Assembly: GCF_016591715.1 (NCBI RefSeq)
Contig: NZ_AP024109.1
Location: 2,232,001 to 2,296,000 of the forward strand
Direction of reading: 5' to 3'
From: Mesorhizobium sp. J8
GTDB taxonomy: Bacteria > Pseudomonadota > Alphaproteobacteria > Rhizobiales > Rhizobiaceae
DNA length: 64,000 nucleotides
The notes beneath the pieces are model-generated. The model was not told the origin of the DNA. It saw only the letters and a list, made by a program, of their open reading frames with translations, and did no database searches. Below are positions 30,886-40,033 of this stretch, piece after piece. Made by a program: the position numbers and the translations under genes. How positions within the stretch are numbered: the stretch's first letter is position 1; each line of letters starts with the position of its first letter.

Positions 30886-31368
30886 ATGAGCAGAGCTTTT
30901 ACCCGCGAAGAAGACAGCGAAAACGCCATTGCCGGCGTCGGCGAACGGCCTATCAGCACGCACCGCAATCTGGTGACGGAGCGCGGCCTGGCGATGATCG
31001 AGGACAATCTCGCCGACCTGCGCGACATATTGGCCAAGGCCGAAAGGAAGGGCGACCGCGAACGCATCGCGGTTGTGTCCCGCGACCTGCGCTATTGGAC
31101 CGCGCGACGCGAGAGCGCGGAGCTTTCCGTGCCCGAGCCGGGCAGCGACGTGGTGCGCTTCGGCATGGGCGTGACGCTGGAGGGCGACGACGGCAAGAAG
31201 GTGCATTGGCGCATCGTCGGCGAGGACGAGGCCGATCCGTCCAAGGGCAGCATTTCCCACGTCTCGCCGATGGCCGTGGCGCTGTTCGGCAAGAAGGTCG
31301 GCGAGGTCGTCACCGTCAACGGCAAGGAATGGGAAATCGTCAAGCTCTCGGACAAGGCCGAGAACTAG
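30886..31368 (+). CDS. GreA/GreB-family transcription elongation factor-like protein
   Basis: A 160-residue protein. The N-terminal part is predicted helical with LVTERGLAMIEDNLADLRDILAKAERKGDRERIAVVSRDLRYWTARRESAEL, matching the Gre coiled-coil. The C-terminal FKBP-like domain has VRFGMGVTLEGDDGKKVHWRIVGEDEADPSKGSISHVSPMAVALFGKKVGEVV, the typical GreA/B motif. Gre factors stimulate cleavage of backtracked RNA in RNA polymerase. This shorter paralogue (Gre proteins are usually about 158 residues) has an atypical N-terminus, so it may be a divergent Gre-like regulator instead of the main GreA. It is divergent from the beta-helix gene. Confidence 0.82.
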   Translation: MSRAFTREEDSENAIAGVGERPISTHRNLVTERGLAMIEDNLADLRDILAKAERKGDRERIAVVSRDLRYWTARRESAELSVPEPGSDVVRFGMGVTLEGDDGKKVHWRIVGEDEADPSKGSISHVSPMAVALFGKKVGEVVTVNGKEWEIVKLSDKAEN

Positions 31369-31607
31369 CAGCCAAGCCTGCTTGCCAGCTGCAGCAATTC
31401 AGCTTCGTATTTGTCCATGATATCGCGAGCGGCGTTCATTTGCCGTTGGTGGTTGTCGTGGCGGATCGGCTTTAGAATGACGCCGTCGTCGGTTTCGACG
31501 ATCTGGAACTCATCGCCGACTTGAAGGGTCGAGCTGTCAAGCATTTCTCGGGGCAGAAGCAAGACGCCCGATCCGTCCTCAAGCCTGTGGGTGGTTGTCT
31601 TGAACAT
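31365..31607 (-). CDS. AbrB/MazE-type DNA-binding protein
   Basis: About 80 residues. The N-terminal half (MFKTTTHRLEDGSGVLLLPREMLDSSTLQVGDEFQIVETDDGVILKPI) matches the SpoVT/AbrB swapped-hairpin domain used by MazE-like antitoxins and AbrB transition regulators. The C-terminal part is helical. No toxin gene lies beside it: upstream is methylmalonyl-CoA mutase on the same strand, and downstream is the convergent gre-like gene, whose stop codon it overlaps by four bases (CTAG). It may be a solitary regulator or a toxin-antitoxin remnant. The start could be the ATG at 31610 or 31607. Confidence 0.7.
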   Translation of the reverse strand: MFKTTTHRLEDGSGVLLLPREMLDSSTLQVGDEFQIVETDDGVILKPIRHDNHQRQMNAARDIMDKYEAELLQLASRLGC

Positions 31608-31667
31608 CATCGCGCCATGGTTGCATGCATTTTCATAGAACAACCTTTTGGCCAAATCAGCAAGCCC

Positions 31668-33791
31668 TCACTGAGGCGCCAGCAACCGATCCATCAGCCG
31701 GTTCGCCGCTTCCGGGATGACGGTTCCCGGCGGGAAGATTTCCGCAGCGCCCGCCGCCAGCACCGCGTCATAATCCTGCGGCGGGATGACGCCGCCGGCG
31801 ACGATCAGCATGTCGGCGTGGCCGAGCTTCTTCAGCGCATCCTTGAGCTCGGGGATCAGCGTCAGGTGCCCGGCTGCCAAAGATGACGCGCCGATGATGT
31901 CGACCTTGTGCTGCACCGCCAGCTTCGCGATCTCGTCCGGGGTCTGGAACATCGGCCCGACGGTGACGTCGAAGCCGAGATCGGCGAAGGCGCTGGCGAT
32001 CACCTTCTGGCCGCGGTCATGGCCGTCCTGGCCCATCTTGGCGACCAGGATGCGCGGCTTTGCGCCGGATTTCTTCTCGAACGCCTCGATCTTCTCCTGC
32101 AGCGGGTCGAGCGCCGGGTTGTCGCCCAGAGCGTCGCGGTAGACGCCGGAGATCGTCTGGACCGCCGCCGTGTGGCGGCCGAACACTTTTTCCAGCGCCA
32201 GCGAAATCTCGCCTACGGTGGCGTTGGCGCGCGCGGCGCGGATCGCGAATTCGAGCAGGTTCTCGTCGCCTTCGGCCGCGCGGGTCAGCGCCGCCAGCGC
32301 GTCCTCCAGCGCCGCGACATCGCGCGTGCCTTTGAGCCGCTGCAGCTTCGCCAATTGCCTGGCTTTCACCTCGGCATTGTCGATCTTCAAGACATCGACT
32401 TCGATATCGGTCTGCGGCCGGTGCGCGTTGACGCCGACCAGAATTTGCTCGCCGGAATCGATGCGCGCCTGCGTGCGGGCCGCCGCTTCCTCGATGCGCA
32501 GCTTCGGAATGCCCTTTTCGATCGCCGCCGCCATGCCGCCGAGGCCTTCGACCTCCTCGATATGGGCGAGCGCGCGCGCCGCCAGATCATGCGTCAGCCG
32601 CTCGACATAGGCCGAGCCGCCCCACGGATCGATCATGCGCGTGGTGCCGGATTCCTTCTGCAGGATGAGCTGTGTGTTGCGGGCGATCCGCGCCGAATGG
32701 TCGGTCGGCAGCGCCATCGCCTCGTCGAAGGAATTGGTATGCAGCGACTGCGTGTGCCCCTGCGTTGCCGCCATCGCCTCGATCATCGTGCGGGTGATGT
32801 TGTTGTACGGGTCCTGCGCCGTCAGCGACCAGCCGGACGTCTGGCAATGGGTGCGCAGCGACAGCGAGCGCTCGTCCTTCGGCGCAAAATTCTTCTTCAT
32901 CAGGCTTGACCACAAGAGCCGCGCGGCCCTGAGCTTGGCGACCTCCATGAAGAAGTTCATGCCGATCGCCCAGAAGAAGGAGAGACGCGGCGCGAAGCGG
33001 TCGATGTCGAGGCCGGCAGCGACGCCGGCGCGCGCATATTCGATGCCGTCGGCGATCGTGTAGGCAAGCTCGAGGTCGGCCGTCGCGCCCGCCTCCTGCA
33101 TGTGGTAGCCGGAGATCGAGATCGAGTTGAACTTCGGCATGTTGTGCGAGGTGTAGGCAAAAATGTCCGACACGATCCGCATCGAAGGCTTCGGCGGATA
33201 GATGTAGGTGTTGCGGACCATGAACTCCTTCAGAATGTCGTTCTGAATGGTTCCGGCCAGATCCTTTTGCGCGACGCCCTGTTCCTCCGCCGCGACGATG
33301 TAGAGCGCCATGATCGGCAGCACGGCGCCGTTCATCGTCATCGACACGGTCATCTCGTTCAGCGGAATGCCGTCGAAGAGCTGACGCATGTCCAGGATGG
33401 AATCGATTGCCACGCCGGCCATGCCGACATCGCCGGCGACGCGCGGATGGTCGCTGTCATAGCCGCGATGCGTGGCGAGATCGAAGGCGACCGACAGGCC
33501 TTTCTGGCCGGCCGCGAGGTTGCGACGGTAGAAGGCGTTGGATTCCTCGGCTGTCGAGAAGCCGGCATATTGCCGGATCGTCCAGGGCTGCTGGACATAC
33601 ATGGTGGGGTAGGGGCCGCGCAGGAAGGGCGGCAGGCCTGGATAGGTGTCGAGATTGGCAAGCCCCTTGAGGTCGCCTTGCGTGTAAAGATGTTTTACGG
33701 CGATGCCTTCCGGCGTCATCCGCTGGCCCTTGATCTCGACCGGCGCGCCACGCGGCGCCGACCAGCCGATTTGGCTGAAATCCGGGATCAT
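31668..33791 (-). CDS. scpA: Methylmalonyl-CoA mutase, large (catalytic, B12-binding) subunit
   Basis: About 707 residues. It isomerises (R)-methylmalonyl-CoA to succinyl-CoA using adenosylcobalamin, the last step of propionate and odd-chain or branched-chain carbon use. The N-terminal barrel has [25 protein letters not shown] and [21 protein letters not shown]. The C-terminal cobalamin-binding domain has the base-off/His-on motif DGHDRG in [17 protein letters not shown] (about residue 590), with GASSLAAGH and [16 protein letters not shown] sequence following. The start is the ATG at 33791, overlapping the small-subunit stop (ATGA). The symbols bhbA or mcmA are also used in rhizobia. Confidence 0.95.
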   Translation of the reverse strand: MIPDFSQIGWSAPRGAPVEIKGQRMTPEGIAVKHLYTQGDLKGLANLDTYPGLPPFLRGPYPTMYVQQPWTIRQYAGFSTAEESNAFYRRNLAAGQKGLSVAFDLATHRGYDSDHPRVAGDVGMAGVAIDSILDMRQLFDGIPLNEMTVSMTMNGAVLPIMALYIVAAEEQGVAQKDLAGTIQNDILKEFMVRNTYIYPPKPSMRIVSDIFAYTSHNMPKFNSISISGYHMQEAGATADLELAYTIADGIEYARAGVAAGLDIDRFAPRLSFFWAIGMNFFMEVAKLRAARLLWSSLMKKNFAPKDERSLSLRTHCQTSGWSLTAQDPYNNITRTMIEAMAATQGHTQSLHTNSFDEAMALPTDHSARIARNTQLILQKESGTTRMIDPWGGSAYVERLTHDLAARALAHIEEVEGLGGMAAAIEKGIPKLRIEEAAARTQARIDSGEQILVGVNAHRPQTDIEVDVLKIDNAEVKARQLAKLQRLKGTRDVAALEDALAALTRAAEGDENLLEFAIRAARANATVGEISLALEKVFGRHTAAVQTISGVYRDALGDNPALDPLQEKIEAFEKKSGAKPRILVAKMGQDGHDRGQKVIASAFADLGFDVTVGPMFQTPDEIAKLAVQHKVDIIGASSLAAGHLTLIPELKDALKKLGHADMLIVAGGVIPPQDYDAVLAAGAAEIFPPGTVIPEAANRLMDRLLAPQ

Positions 33792-35230
33792 GATCCGGCT
33801 CCGATCGACTGATCGATGCGCACCGGAAAAAGCGGCTCGCATGTCGCAACGCCTTCGGCCAGGGCCGGACGCCGCTCCTGCGGCAGGGTCTCGACCGGGC
33901 GCTCGCTGCCGACGCGATACAGCGTCGTGCCGACGATGCCGCGTTCGCCCGAACGGTAGGCGCCGTTGCGCTTGGCGGCGGCAGCCTGGACGCGATTCTG
34001 GATATAGCCATGCTGCAGGCTGGCGAGCACGCCGCCCTCCGCCTCGATGCGCTGGAATTCTTCCCAGGCAGCAGCGCAGAGATCGTCGGTCAGCGCTTCG
34101 ACCGCGCCGGAGCCGCAGGCGGGGTCGGTGACATGGCCGAGATGGCTCTCCTCGGCCATGATGAGCTGGGCGTTGCGGGCAATGCGGCGGGCAAAGCCGG
34201 CCGGCAGGCCATGCGCGATCGTGTGCGGCAGGATCGAGATCGAATCGGCGCCGCCGGTCGCCGCCGCGAAGGCCCCGATCGCCGTGCGCAGGATGTTGGT
34301 CTCCGGATCGGCCATAGTCATCATGCGGTAGGAGGTCTCGGCATGGATGCTGGCGGTCGAGGCCGGAATCGAGCAGGCTTCCTGGATGCGCGCCCAGAGC
34401 TTGCGCAAAGCCCGCACCTTGGCCATCGACAGGAACTGGTCCTGGTCGACGCTGAGCGCGAAGCCGATATGGGGTGCCGCATAGACCAGCGGCTGGCGTG
34501 CCTTCTCAAACATCTTGAGATAGGACACGACCGAGGCCATCATCGTGCCGAGCTCCTGTGCCTCGGTGGCGCCTGCATTGTGGAACACCCGCCCGTCGGC
34601 CTCCAGCAGCACGCCCGGCACACCCATCGAGAAGAAATGCGCGAGCGACTGCGGCATCGATTCCTGCAGCGCCTCGATCGAGGTGCGCAGCCGCCCCGTT
34701 CCGGCGAAGATCGCCGCCGGGTCGATGCCGAAGGAGAGGTTGAGCTTGGTCGGATCGGAGCGGCGTTTGCTCAGGAAAGCGAGCAGCCAATCGGCCACGG
34801 CGCGGCTCCAGGGATGCGCGTCGATGCGCACCTGCACGCGGTTGAGGGGCACGCCGTCGAGCACCCTTTCCAACGCTTCCGCGGTGCGCGGCAGGCCGTA
34901 GCCGAAGGCGTTCGGCGCGCCCTCGAAGACAAGCGACAGGCCGGTGGCGCCTTGGGCGATGTCTTCCAGGGCTTGCTCGCTGGCCCGGGCGATGTCCGGG
35001 TCGTCGACACGCTGGCTGACGATCCAGGGCGCGGTCGGATTCGTGCGCGGCAATGGGTCAACGGCCGTCGAGCGTTGGCTAAGCGGCTCGATGCGGATCC
35101 CGTCATCGGTATGGGAGACGAGCTTTTCCTCGAAGGAGCCGCCGGCAAGCGCCTTTTCCGCCAGCGCCCGCCAACGCTTGGCGTCCGGGTTCGGAAGGTC
35201 GACATCCTTGGTCAAGGCGCCGGCGCCCAT
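33788..35230 (-). CDS. mutA: Methylmalonyl-CoA mutase, small subunit (short form)
   Basis: A 480-residue relative of the methylmalonyl-CoA mutase barrel, upstream of and overlapping the catalytic subunit gene. Recognisable segments include [79 protein letters not shown] and [25 protein letters not shown]. It is distinctly shorter than the roughly 620-640 residues of classic MutA: it ends shortly after the barrel and lacks the C-terminal Rossmann-like domain. A GAGGAGAG ribosome binding site precedes the ATG. Small subunits are non-catalytic partners in the heterodimeric enzyme. Confidence 0.88.
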   Translation of the reverse strand: MGAGALTKDVDLPNPDAKRWRALAEKALAGGSFEEKLVSHTDDGIRIEPLSQRSTAVDPLPRTNPTAPWIVSQRVDDPDIARASEQALEDIAQGATGLSLVFEGAPNAFGYGLPRTAEALERVLDGVPLNRVQVRIDAHPWSRAVADWLLAFLSKRRSDPTKLNLSFGIDPAAIFAGTGRLRTSIEALQESMPQSLAHFFSMGVPGVLLEADGRVFHNAGATEAQELGTMMASVVSYLKMFEKARQPLVYAAPHIGFALSVDQDQFLSMAKVRALRKLWARIQEACSIPASTASIHAETSYRMMTMADPETNILRTAIGAFAAATGGADSISILPHTIAHGLPAGFARRIARNAQLIMAEESHLGHVTDPACGSGAVEALTDDLCAAAWEEFQRIEAEGGVLASLQHGYIQNRVQAAAAKRNGAYRSGERGIVGTTLYRVGSERPVETLPQERRPALAEGVATCEPLFPVRIDQSIGAGS

Positions 35231-35481
35231 CGCTCTCCTCGCTTCTCGGCCGCATCAGCCGGTCCAGCCAATCTAAGGTCAGGAACCGGATATCACAATG
35301 CGTCATCCAGCCGGTTCTTTCCCGGCCAGCCAATCGATTGCCAAACATGCGCGCAATCCGCAAGCGCCAACGGCCAAATTCGGACGCGCCGCAAATCGAT
35401 GCTGGGCATTGTCGCATGCGGCTGGCGTTACTATACCTCCGGATGAGGCCCTTGAGCGGAACAGACTGCGGAGACCTGACA

Positions 35482-37005
35482 ATGGTTGACGAGACCAGCA
35501 TCTTCATCGGCGCCAGCCGCAAGCCCGACGATTCCTATCAGCGCGCCGAAGAGCTTTTGCTGCGCTACGGCAACCGCCACGGCCTTGTCACCGGGGCCAC
35601 CGGCACCGGCAAGACGGTCAGCCTGCAGATCCTGGCCGAAGGCTTTTCGAACGCCGGCGTGCCTGTCTTCTGCGCCGACATCAAGGGTGACCTTTCCGGC
35701 ATATCCATGATGGGCGAGGCCAAGGATTTCCTGGTCAAGCGCGCCGGCGAGGTGAAGCTCGATCCCTACCAGTTTCAGGAGTTCCCGGTCATCTTCTGGG
35801 ACCTGTTCGGCGAGCAGGGCCACCCGATCCGCGCCACCATCTCGGAAATGGGGCCGCTGCTGATGTCGCGGCTGATGAACCTCACGGAAGCGCAGGAGGG
35901 CGTCATGAACATCGCCTTCCGCATCGCCGACGAAGAGGGACTTCTGCTGCTCGATCTCAAGGATCTGCAGGCGCTGCTCGCCAACATGGCCGATCGCGCC
36001 GACCAGCTCAGCGCGCGCTACGGCAACGTCACCAAGCCGTCGGTCGGTGCCATCCAGCGCACGCTCCTGGTGCTCGAGAGCCAAGGCGCCGCGAACTTCT
36101 TCGGCGAGCCGGCGCTGCGCATTGCCGATCTGATGCGCACGACGCGCGACGGCCGCGGCGCGATCAGCGTGCTTGCCGCCGACAAGCTGATGATGAATCC
36201 GAGACTCTACGCCACTTTTCTGCTGTGGCTGATGTCGGAGCTCTTCGAGGAGCTGCCCGAGGTTGGCGATCTGGACAGGCCGAAGCTGGTCTTCTTCTTC
36301 GACGAGGCGCATCTTCTGTTCGAGGACGCGCCGAAGGTGCTGATCGACCGCGTCGAGCAGGTGGTGCGTCTCATCCGCTCCAAGGGCGTCGGCGTCTATT
36401 TCGTCACACAGAACCCGCTCGACATTCCGGAAAAGGTGCTGGCCCAGCTCGGCAACCGCGTCCAGCACGCGCTACGCGCCTATACGCCGCGCGAACAGCA
36501 GGCGGTGCGCACCGCGGCCGAAACCTTCCGGCCCAATCCCGATTTCGATTGCGCCACCGCCATCACCCAGCTCGCCACCGGCGAGGCGCTGGTCTCGATG
36601 CTGGAGGACAAGGGCGTGCCGGCCATGGTCCAGCGCACGCTGATCCGCCCGCCATCCTCGCGGCTCGGACCGATCACGCCCAACGAGCGCCGCAAGATCA
36701 TCGCCGAGAGCCCCGTCGCCGGCCAATACGACGAGACCGTCGATCGCGAATCGGCCTTCGAGATGCTGCAGAAGAAGGCCAAGGAGGCGCAAGACGCCGA
36801 GGCCCAGGCACAGCAGCGGAACAGCGGCGGCTCGCGCTGGACCATCCCCGGGTTCGACGATGTTTTGGGAACATCGGGCCGCCGGTCCTCCAATCGCCAG
36901 ACCGTGGCCGAAGCCGCCATCAAATCCGTGGTGCGCTCGGTCGGCTCCTCCGTCGGCCGCGCCATCGTGCGCGGCATCCTGGGGAGCTTGGCGCGCGGGC
37001 GCTAG
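35482..37005 (+). CDS. HerA-like ATPase (DUF853 / YjgR family)
   Basis: A 507-residue P-loop ATPase. Walker A is GATGTGKTVS (about residues 39-48), followed by VFCADIKGDLSG; Walker B is KLVFFFDEAHLLFED (about residue 270), and an arginine-finger region with NRVQHALRAYTPREQQAVRTAAETF follows. These match the YjgR/DUF853 family, relatives of HerA/FtsK ATPases whose role is not established. The C-terminal 60 residues are polar and end in a GxxxG-like hydrophobic stretch (SSVGRAIVRGILGSLARG). The ATG at 35482 has GGAGA 7 bases upstream. The frame is open upstream but not family-like. Confidence 0.9.
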   Translation: MVDETSIFIGASRKPDDSYQRAEELLLRYGNRHGLVTGATGTGKTVSLQILAEGFSNAGVPVFCADIKGDLSGISMMGEAKDFLVKRAGEVKLDPYQFQEFPVIFWDLFGEQGHPIRATISEMGPLLMSRLMNLTEAQEGVMNIAFRIADEEGLLLLDLKDLQALLANMADRADQLSARYGNVTKPSVGAIQRTLLVLESQGAANFFGEPALRIADLMRTTRDGRGAISVLAADKLMMNPRLYATFLLWLMSELFEELPEVGDLDRPKLVFFFDEAHLLFEDAPKVLIDRVEQVVRLIRSKGVGVYFVTQNPLDIPEKVLAQLGNRVQHALRAYTPREQQAVRTAAETFRPNPDFDCATAITQLATGEALVSMLEDKGVPAMVQRTLIRPPSSRLGPITPNERRKIIAESPVAGQYDETVDRESAFEMLQKKAKEAQDAEAQAQQRNSGGSRWTIPGFDDVLGTSGRRSSNRQTVAEAAIKSVVRSVGSSVGRAIVRGILGSLARGR

Positions 37006-37031
37006 GACCGCGGCGGCAACCGTCCGCTGTC

Positions 37032-37214
37032 CTAGGCCGTCAGATCTAACAGGCGATCATCCAATCGGGGCATGGCCGCCGTCGCTGGAGGCGATGCCTC
37101 GGCGCGGCCTCCGGCCAGCGTGCGCGCCGCAACATAGAAAATGCCGGGGCCGGGCGTTATCGCGAGCAGGAACGCCGCGGCGAAATACAAGACGAACGGG
37201 GTCAGGTCCGGCAT
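37032..37214 (-). pseudogene. LysE-family exporter, N-terminal remnant
   Basis: From an ATG at 37214 the frame reads MPDLTPFVLYFAAAFLLAITPGPGIFYVAARTLAGGRAE, the standard first helix and TPGPG motif of LysE/RhtB amino-acid exporters. Immediately after, the family sequence GIASS continues in the +1 frame, as if one G had been lost near 37100. No further LysE sequence follows: only about 45 of some 205 codons remain. It is a decayed gene fragment between the HerA-like and PaiB-like genes. Confidence 0.7.
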
Positions 37215-37238
37215 GATGGGCTCGTAAGGCGTTGCGTC

Positions 37239-37862
37239 TCAAACCGGGATGAGCGGCGCGACCTCGCGGTCCGATGGACGGTCGCTCGATGACAGCCCCG
37301 AAAAGACGCCGGCGCGATCGGCGGCATTGCGGTTCTGGCTCATCTTGCGCTTGCCTTCGAGCCGCGTGATCGGCATGCGCAGGCCGACGATGCCCTTCAG
37401 CTGCGACTGGATGAAATCCGCTGGCGCGTCCGACACGGCCCAGGGTGCCGAGCGTTCGCCCTCATGCAGGTTGGTCAGGCGAGTCACGACCTCAAGCAGC
37501 CTGTCGGCGTCCTCGAAGAATTCGATCGGCCCCTGGGCGTGGACGGCAACGTAGTTCCAGGTCGGCACGACCTTCCCGGTCTCCTGCTTGGTCTGATACC
37601 AGGCCGGCGTCACATAGGCGTCCGGTCCCATGAACATCGCCAAGCCGTCGCCCACCGCCGGCACGCGCCAGTGCGGGTTTGCCTTGGCCACATGGCCGTA
37701 GATCACGCCATGCTCGCCTTCGTTCTCATCCAGCAGAAGCGGCAACGGCGTCGCCAGCGGGCCTTCCGCCGTGGCGGTGACCAGGACTGCCAGTCGCGCG
37801 GCGCGGATCGTGGCCGTCAGGCTCTCCTTGTCGTCGTCGCGGAAGGCGGGCGGTATATACAT
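37239..37862 (-). CDS. FMN-binding negative transcriptional regulator family (PaiB-like)
   Basis: A 207-residue protein that starts MYIPPAFRDDDKESLTATIRAARLAVLVT, as PaiB-family proteins do. Also typical are HGVIYGHVAKANPHW, MGPDAYVTPAWY and VVPTWNYVAVHAQGPIEFFED (about residue 105), then ERSAPWAVSDAPADFIQSQLKGIVGLRMPITRLEGKRKMSQNR near the C-terminus. The split-barrel fold binds FMN. The name derives from Bacillus PaiB, but a direct role in DNA binding is doubtful for most members. The 271-base gap upstream (37863-38133) holds a REP-like palindrome and no gene that I can support. Confidence 0.88.
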   Translation of the reverse strand: MYIPPAFRDDDKESLTATIRAARLAVLVTATAEGPLATPLPLLLDENEGEHGVIYGHVAKANPHWRVPAVGDGLAMFMGPDAYVTPAWYQTKQETGKVVPTWNYVAVHAQGPIEFFEDADRLLEVVTRLTNLHEGERSAPWAVSDAPADFIQSQLKGIVGLRMPITRLEGKRKMSQNRNAADRAGVFSGLSSSDRPSDREVAPLIPV

Positions 37863-38053
37863 GGCTAAACTCCTTGCGGCATAAAATGCCTGAAGTCCGG
37901 CCTGCTTGGAACATCCGCTCCTGAAAGTTTTGTGTGGTCCAGTTGGGCTGCGGGTTGAAACCAATCCGGCCCGCCCCGGATAACCGCTTCTCGCCCCAGT
38001 GCCGGCTGCGATGCTGGCCACCATTTTTTGGCCGAGCACCGCTGATCGGCTGA

Positions 38054-38097
38054 TGCATGTCGCCCAAAAGTTTGCAGAGGTCTGGGGACGACATGCA
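38054..38097. repeat. REP-like palindrome (TGCATGTCG type)
   Basis: Perfect 9-base arms TGCATGTCG (38054-38062) and CGACATGCA (38089-38097) flank a 26-base centre rich in CCAAAAG and GGGG. This is a known-looking intergenic palindrome type of Mesorhizobium genomes. It sits between the PaiB-like gene and the L,D-transpeptidase gene. Confidence 0.6.
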
Positions 38098-38133
38098 CAG
38101 GACAAAGGCTCAAAGCGCATCGCGTCTTGAGCG

Positions 38134-38955
38134 CTAGAAAATCTCGTTGGTGAGTTGCTTCACCGGACCGAGCAGGATCGAGCCCGTCGGCACGCCGTTG
38201 TCGATCGGGATCGCCTTGCGCTCCGGCATGTCCTCTTCCGGCGCCCCGACATTGGCCGTCACTATGACCGGGGTCTTCGTGGGCACGCGGTCGTAAAGGT
38301 CGATGATGTCCTGATTGATCAGGCGCACGCAGCCCGACGATACCGACTTGCCGATCGACCACCATTCGGGCGAGCCGTGCAGGCGGTAGAGTGTGTCCTG
38401 GTTGCCCTGGAAGAGATAAAGCGCACGCGCCCCGAGCGGGTTCTTCAGGCCGCCCGGCATGCCGCCATTCTTGGCGCTGTATTGCGTCAGCTCCGGCTGG
38501 CGGGCGACCATCTCGTCCGGCGGCGTCCATTTCGGCCATTTCTGCTTCCACTGCACGACCGCGTCGCCCGACCATTCGAAGCCGGCGCGGCCGAGGCCGA
38601 CGCCGTAGCGGATCGCCTGGCCGCCCTCGCGCACCAGATAGAGGAAATGGCCGGTGGTATCGACGACGATGGTGCCCGGGCGCTGTCCGGTCGGATCGGG
38701 AACGATCTGGCGCAAGAATCTGTGATCGATCTTGTTCACCGGGATGGCCGGCAGCTCGAAGCCATTGTCCGACATCGCGCCATACATCGTCTCGTAATCC
38801 CCGAGCGGCGGCTCGACATAGGTGGGCGGTGGCGGCTGGATGGGAGCAGGGGCTGGACCGGTGGTGGTGCAGGCGGACACTGCGGCCGAAGCAGCGCCAA
38901 GGGCCGTGAAATTGAGGAAGCCGCGGCGGCTGATGCGGAAGGAAGCGTCTGACAT
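38134..38955 (-). CDS. L,D-transpeptidase (YkuD domain), Tat/lipoprotein-like signal
   Basis: A 273-residue cell-wall enzyme. The start SFRISRRGFLNFTALGAASAAVSACTTT combines a twin-arginine motif with a lipobox-like SAC. The YkuD domain (about residues 95-240) has IVVDTTGHFLYLVREGGQAIRYGVGLGRAGFEWSG and the catalytic block HGSPEWWSIGKSVSSGCVRLINQDI with the active Cys. This is the ErfK/YbiS/YcfS type that makes 3-3 peptidoglycan cross-links or attaches lipoproteins to the wall. A proline-rich linker follows the signal. The 264 bases upstream hold no gene except the REP element at 39176. Confidence 0.93.
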   Translation of the reverse strand: MSDASFRISRRGFLNFTALGAASAAVSACTTTGPAPAPIQPPPPTYVEPPLGDYETMYGAMSDNGFELPAIPVNKIDHRFLRQIVPDPTGQRPGTIVVDTTGHFLYLVREGGQAIRYGVGLGRAGFEWSGDAVVQWKQKWPKWTPPDEMVARQPELTQYSAKNGGMPGGLKNPLGARALYLFQGNQDTLYRLHGSPEWWSIGKSVSSGCVRLINQDIIDLYDRVPTKTPVIVTANVGAPEEDMPERKAIPIDNGVPTGSILLGPVKQLTNEIF

Positions 38956-39175
38956 GGTTGCCTTTTCTAGGTCTTAATTCGCAAGAAAGCATGAATCCGT
39001 GGGCAGGTCGCCGAGGCCATTCATAACAGTCGGCGGCGATAGGCGGTTCCAATTCTGGCCTGAGGGTGGACAGAAAAAGGCGAAGCTGTGACCGTGCTGC
39101 CGCTGTTGCGCTGCAGCAACAGCGAGGTCAGGGCGATTCGCCGCTTCACCGAACCGCCCTTTCTTTTGTTTCGAC

Positions 39176-39218
39176 GCAATTCGGGACGGAAACCGTCTCA
39201 CACTTTTCCCGGAATTGC
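39176..39218. repeat. REP-like palindrome (GCAATTCCGGGA type), copy 1
   Basis: GCAATTCGGGA at the left pairs with TCCCGGAATTGC at the right with one extra base, around a centre containing GGAAACCGTCTCACACTTTT. The element runs to 2 bases before the stop codon of the haloacid dehalogenase gene. The same sequence family recurs at 40972-41015 and, as a tandem pair, at 47793-47904. Confidence 0.7.
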
Positions 39219-39219
39219 A

Positions 39220-39882
39220 TCAGACACCCGCCAGAAGGCCATCGAGCGAGGGCAGAATGAGACCTGGCGGAAAGTCGCGGTATTCGTCCGGCTGGTTGGT
39301 CCTGTTGATCCAGACCGTGCGGAAACCGAATTTCGCCGCGCCGGCGACGTCCCAGCGGTTCGACGACTGGAACGATACCGCGCCCGGATAGAGCCGCCAG
39401 TTGGTGACCACCATGTCGTAGACCGACGGGTCGGTCTTGAAGCGCTTGACCTGGTCGACCGAGAACACGTCGTCGAGGATCTGGTCGAGCGCCGCGGATT
39501 TGACCGCCGCGTCGAGCATTTCCGGCGAGCCGTTGGACAGGATCGCGAGCTTCGCGCCCGAGGTCTTGAGCGCCTTCAACACGGCCGGCACTTCCGGGTA
39601 GCAATCGAGCCGCCAATAGGCTTCGAGCAGTTTCGTCCGCAGCGCCGGATCGGCCGAGGGCACCTTGCGCAACGCAAAGTCGAGCGCCTGCTCGGTCAGT
39701 TGCCAGAAGTCGGCGTATGAGCCCATCAGCGTCCTGACCCAGGAATATTCGAGCTGCTTGGCGCGCCAGATTTCCGACAGCAGCTGGCCGTCCGGGCCGA
39801 TCTCGCCGGCATGGCGGCGCACGGCGGCATGGACGTCGAACAACGTTCCATAGGCGTCGAAGACATAGGCCGCATGATGCAT
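39220..39882 (-). CDS. (S)-2-haloacid dehalogenase, type II
   Basis: A 220-residue HAD-superfamily hydrolase. The nucleophile is in MHHAAYVFDAYGTLFDVHAA (D-A-Y-G-T-L, Asp at about residue 9), followed by RAKQLEYSWVRTLMGSYADFWQLTEQAL, the type II haloacid dehalogenase cap signature. Motif II is LAILSNGSPEML (about residue 115) and motif IV is SFQSSNRWDVAGAAKFGFRTVWINR (about 171). It removes halide from short 2-haloacids with inversion; the physiological substrate is unknown. The ATG at 39882 is not preceded by a clear Shine-Dalgarno sequence. Confidence 0.9.
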   Translation of the reverse strand: MHHAAYVFDAYGTLFDVHAAVRRHAGEIGPDGQLLSEIWRAKQLEYSWVRTLMGSYADFWQLTEQALDFALRKVPSADPALRTKLLEAYWRLDCYPEVPAVLKALKTSGAKLAILSNGSPEMLDAAVKSAALDQILDDVFSVDQVKRFKTDPSVYDMVVTNWRLYPGAVSFQSSNRWDVAGAAKFGFRTVWINRTNQPDEYRDFPPGLILPSLDGLLAGV

Positions 39883-40033
39883 GGAAGGAGTTTTGCGGCG
39901 GCAAGCCGCGCCGTGCAAGTGCTGATTGCCGTTAAGTACCGCTGGCCTCAACGATTTTCGGCCATGTCGGTTGACGCCGGCCCTCAAAGCATCGTCCTAT
40001 GCCGGCCCGAAATCACTTACTTGGACGGCAAAC

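Noticed and set aside
37863..38120. Upstream extension of the PaiB-like gene by 86 codons
   Set aside because: The family starts at MYIPPAFRD; the extension crosses the REP-like palindrome at 38054 and has no similarity to the family.
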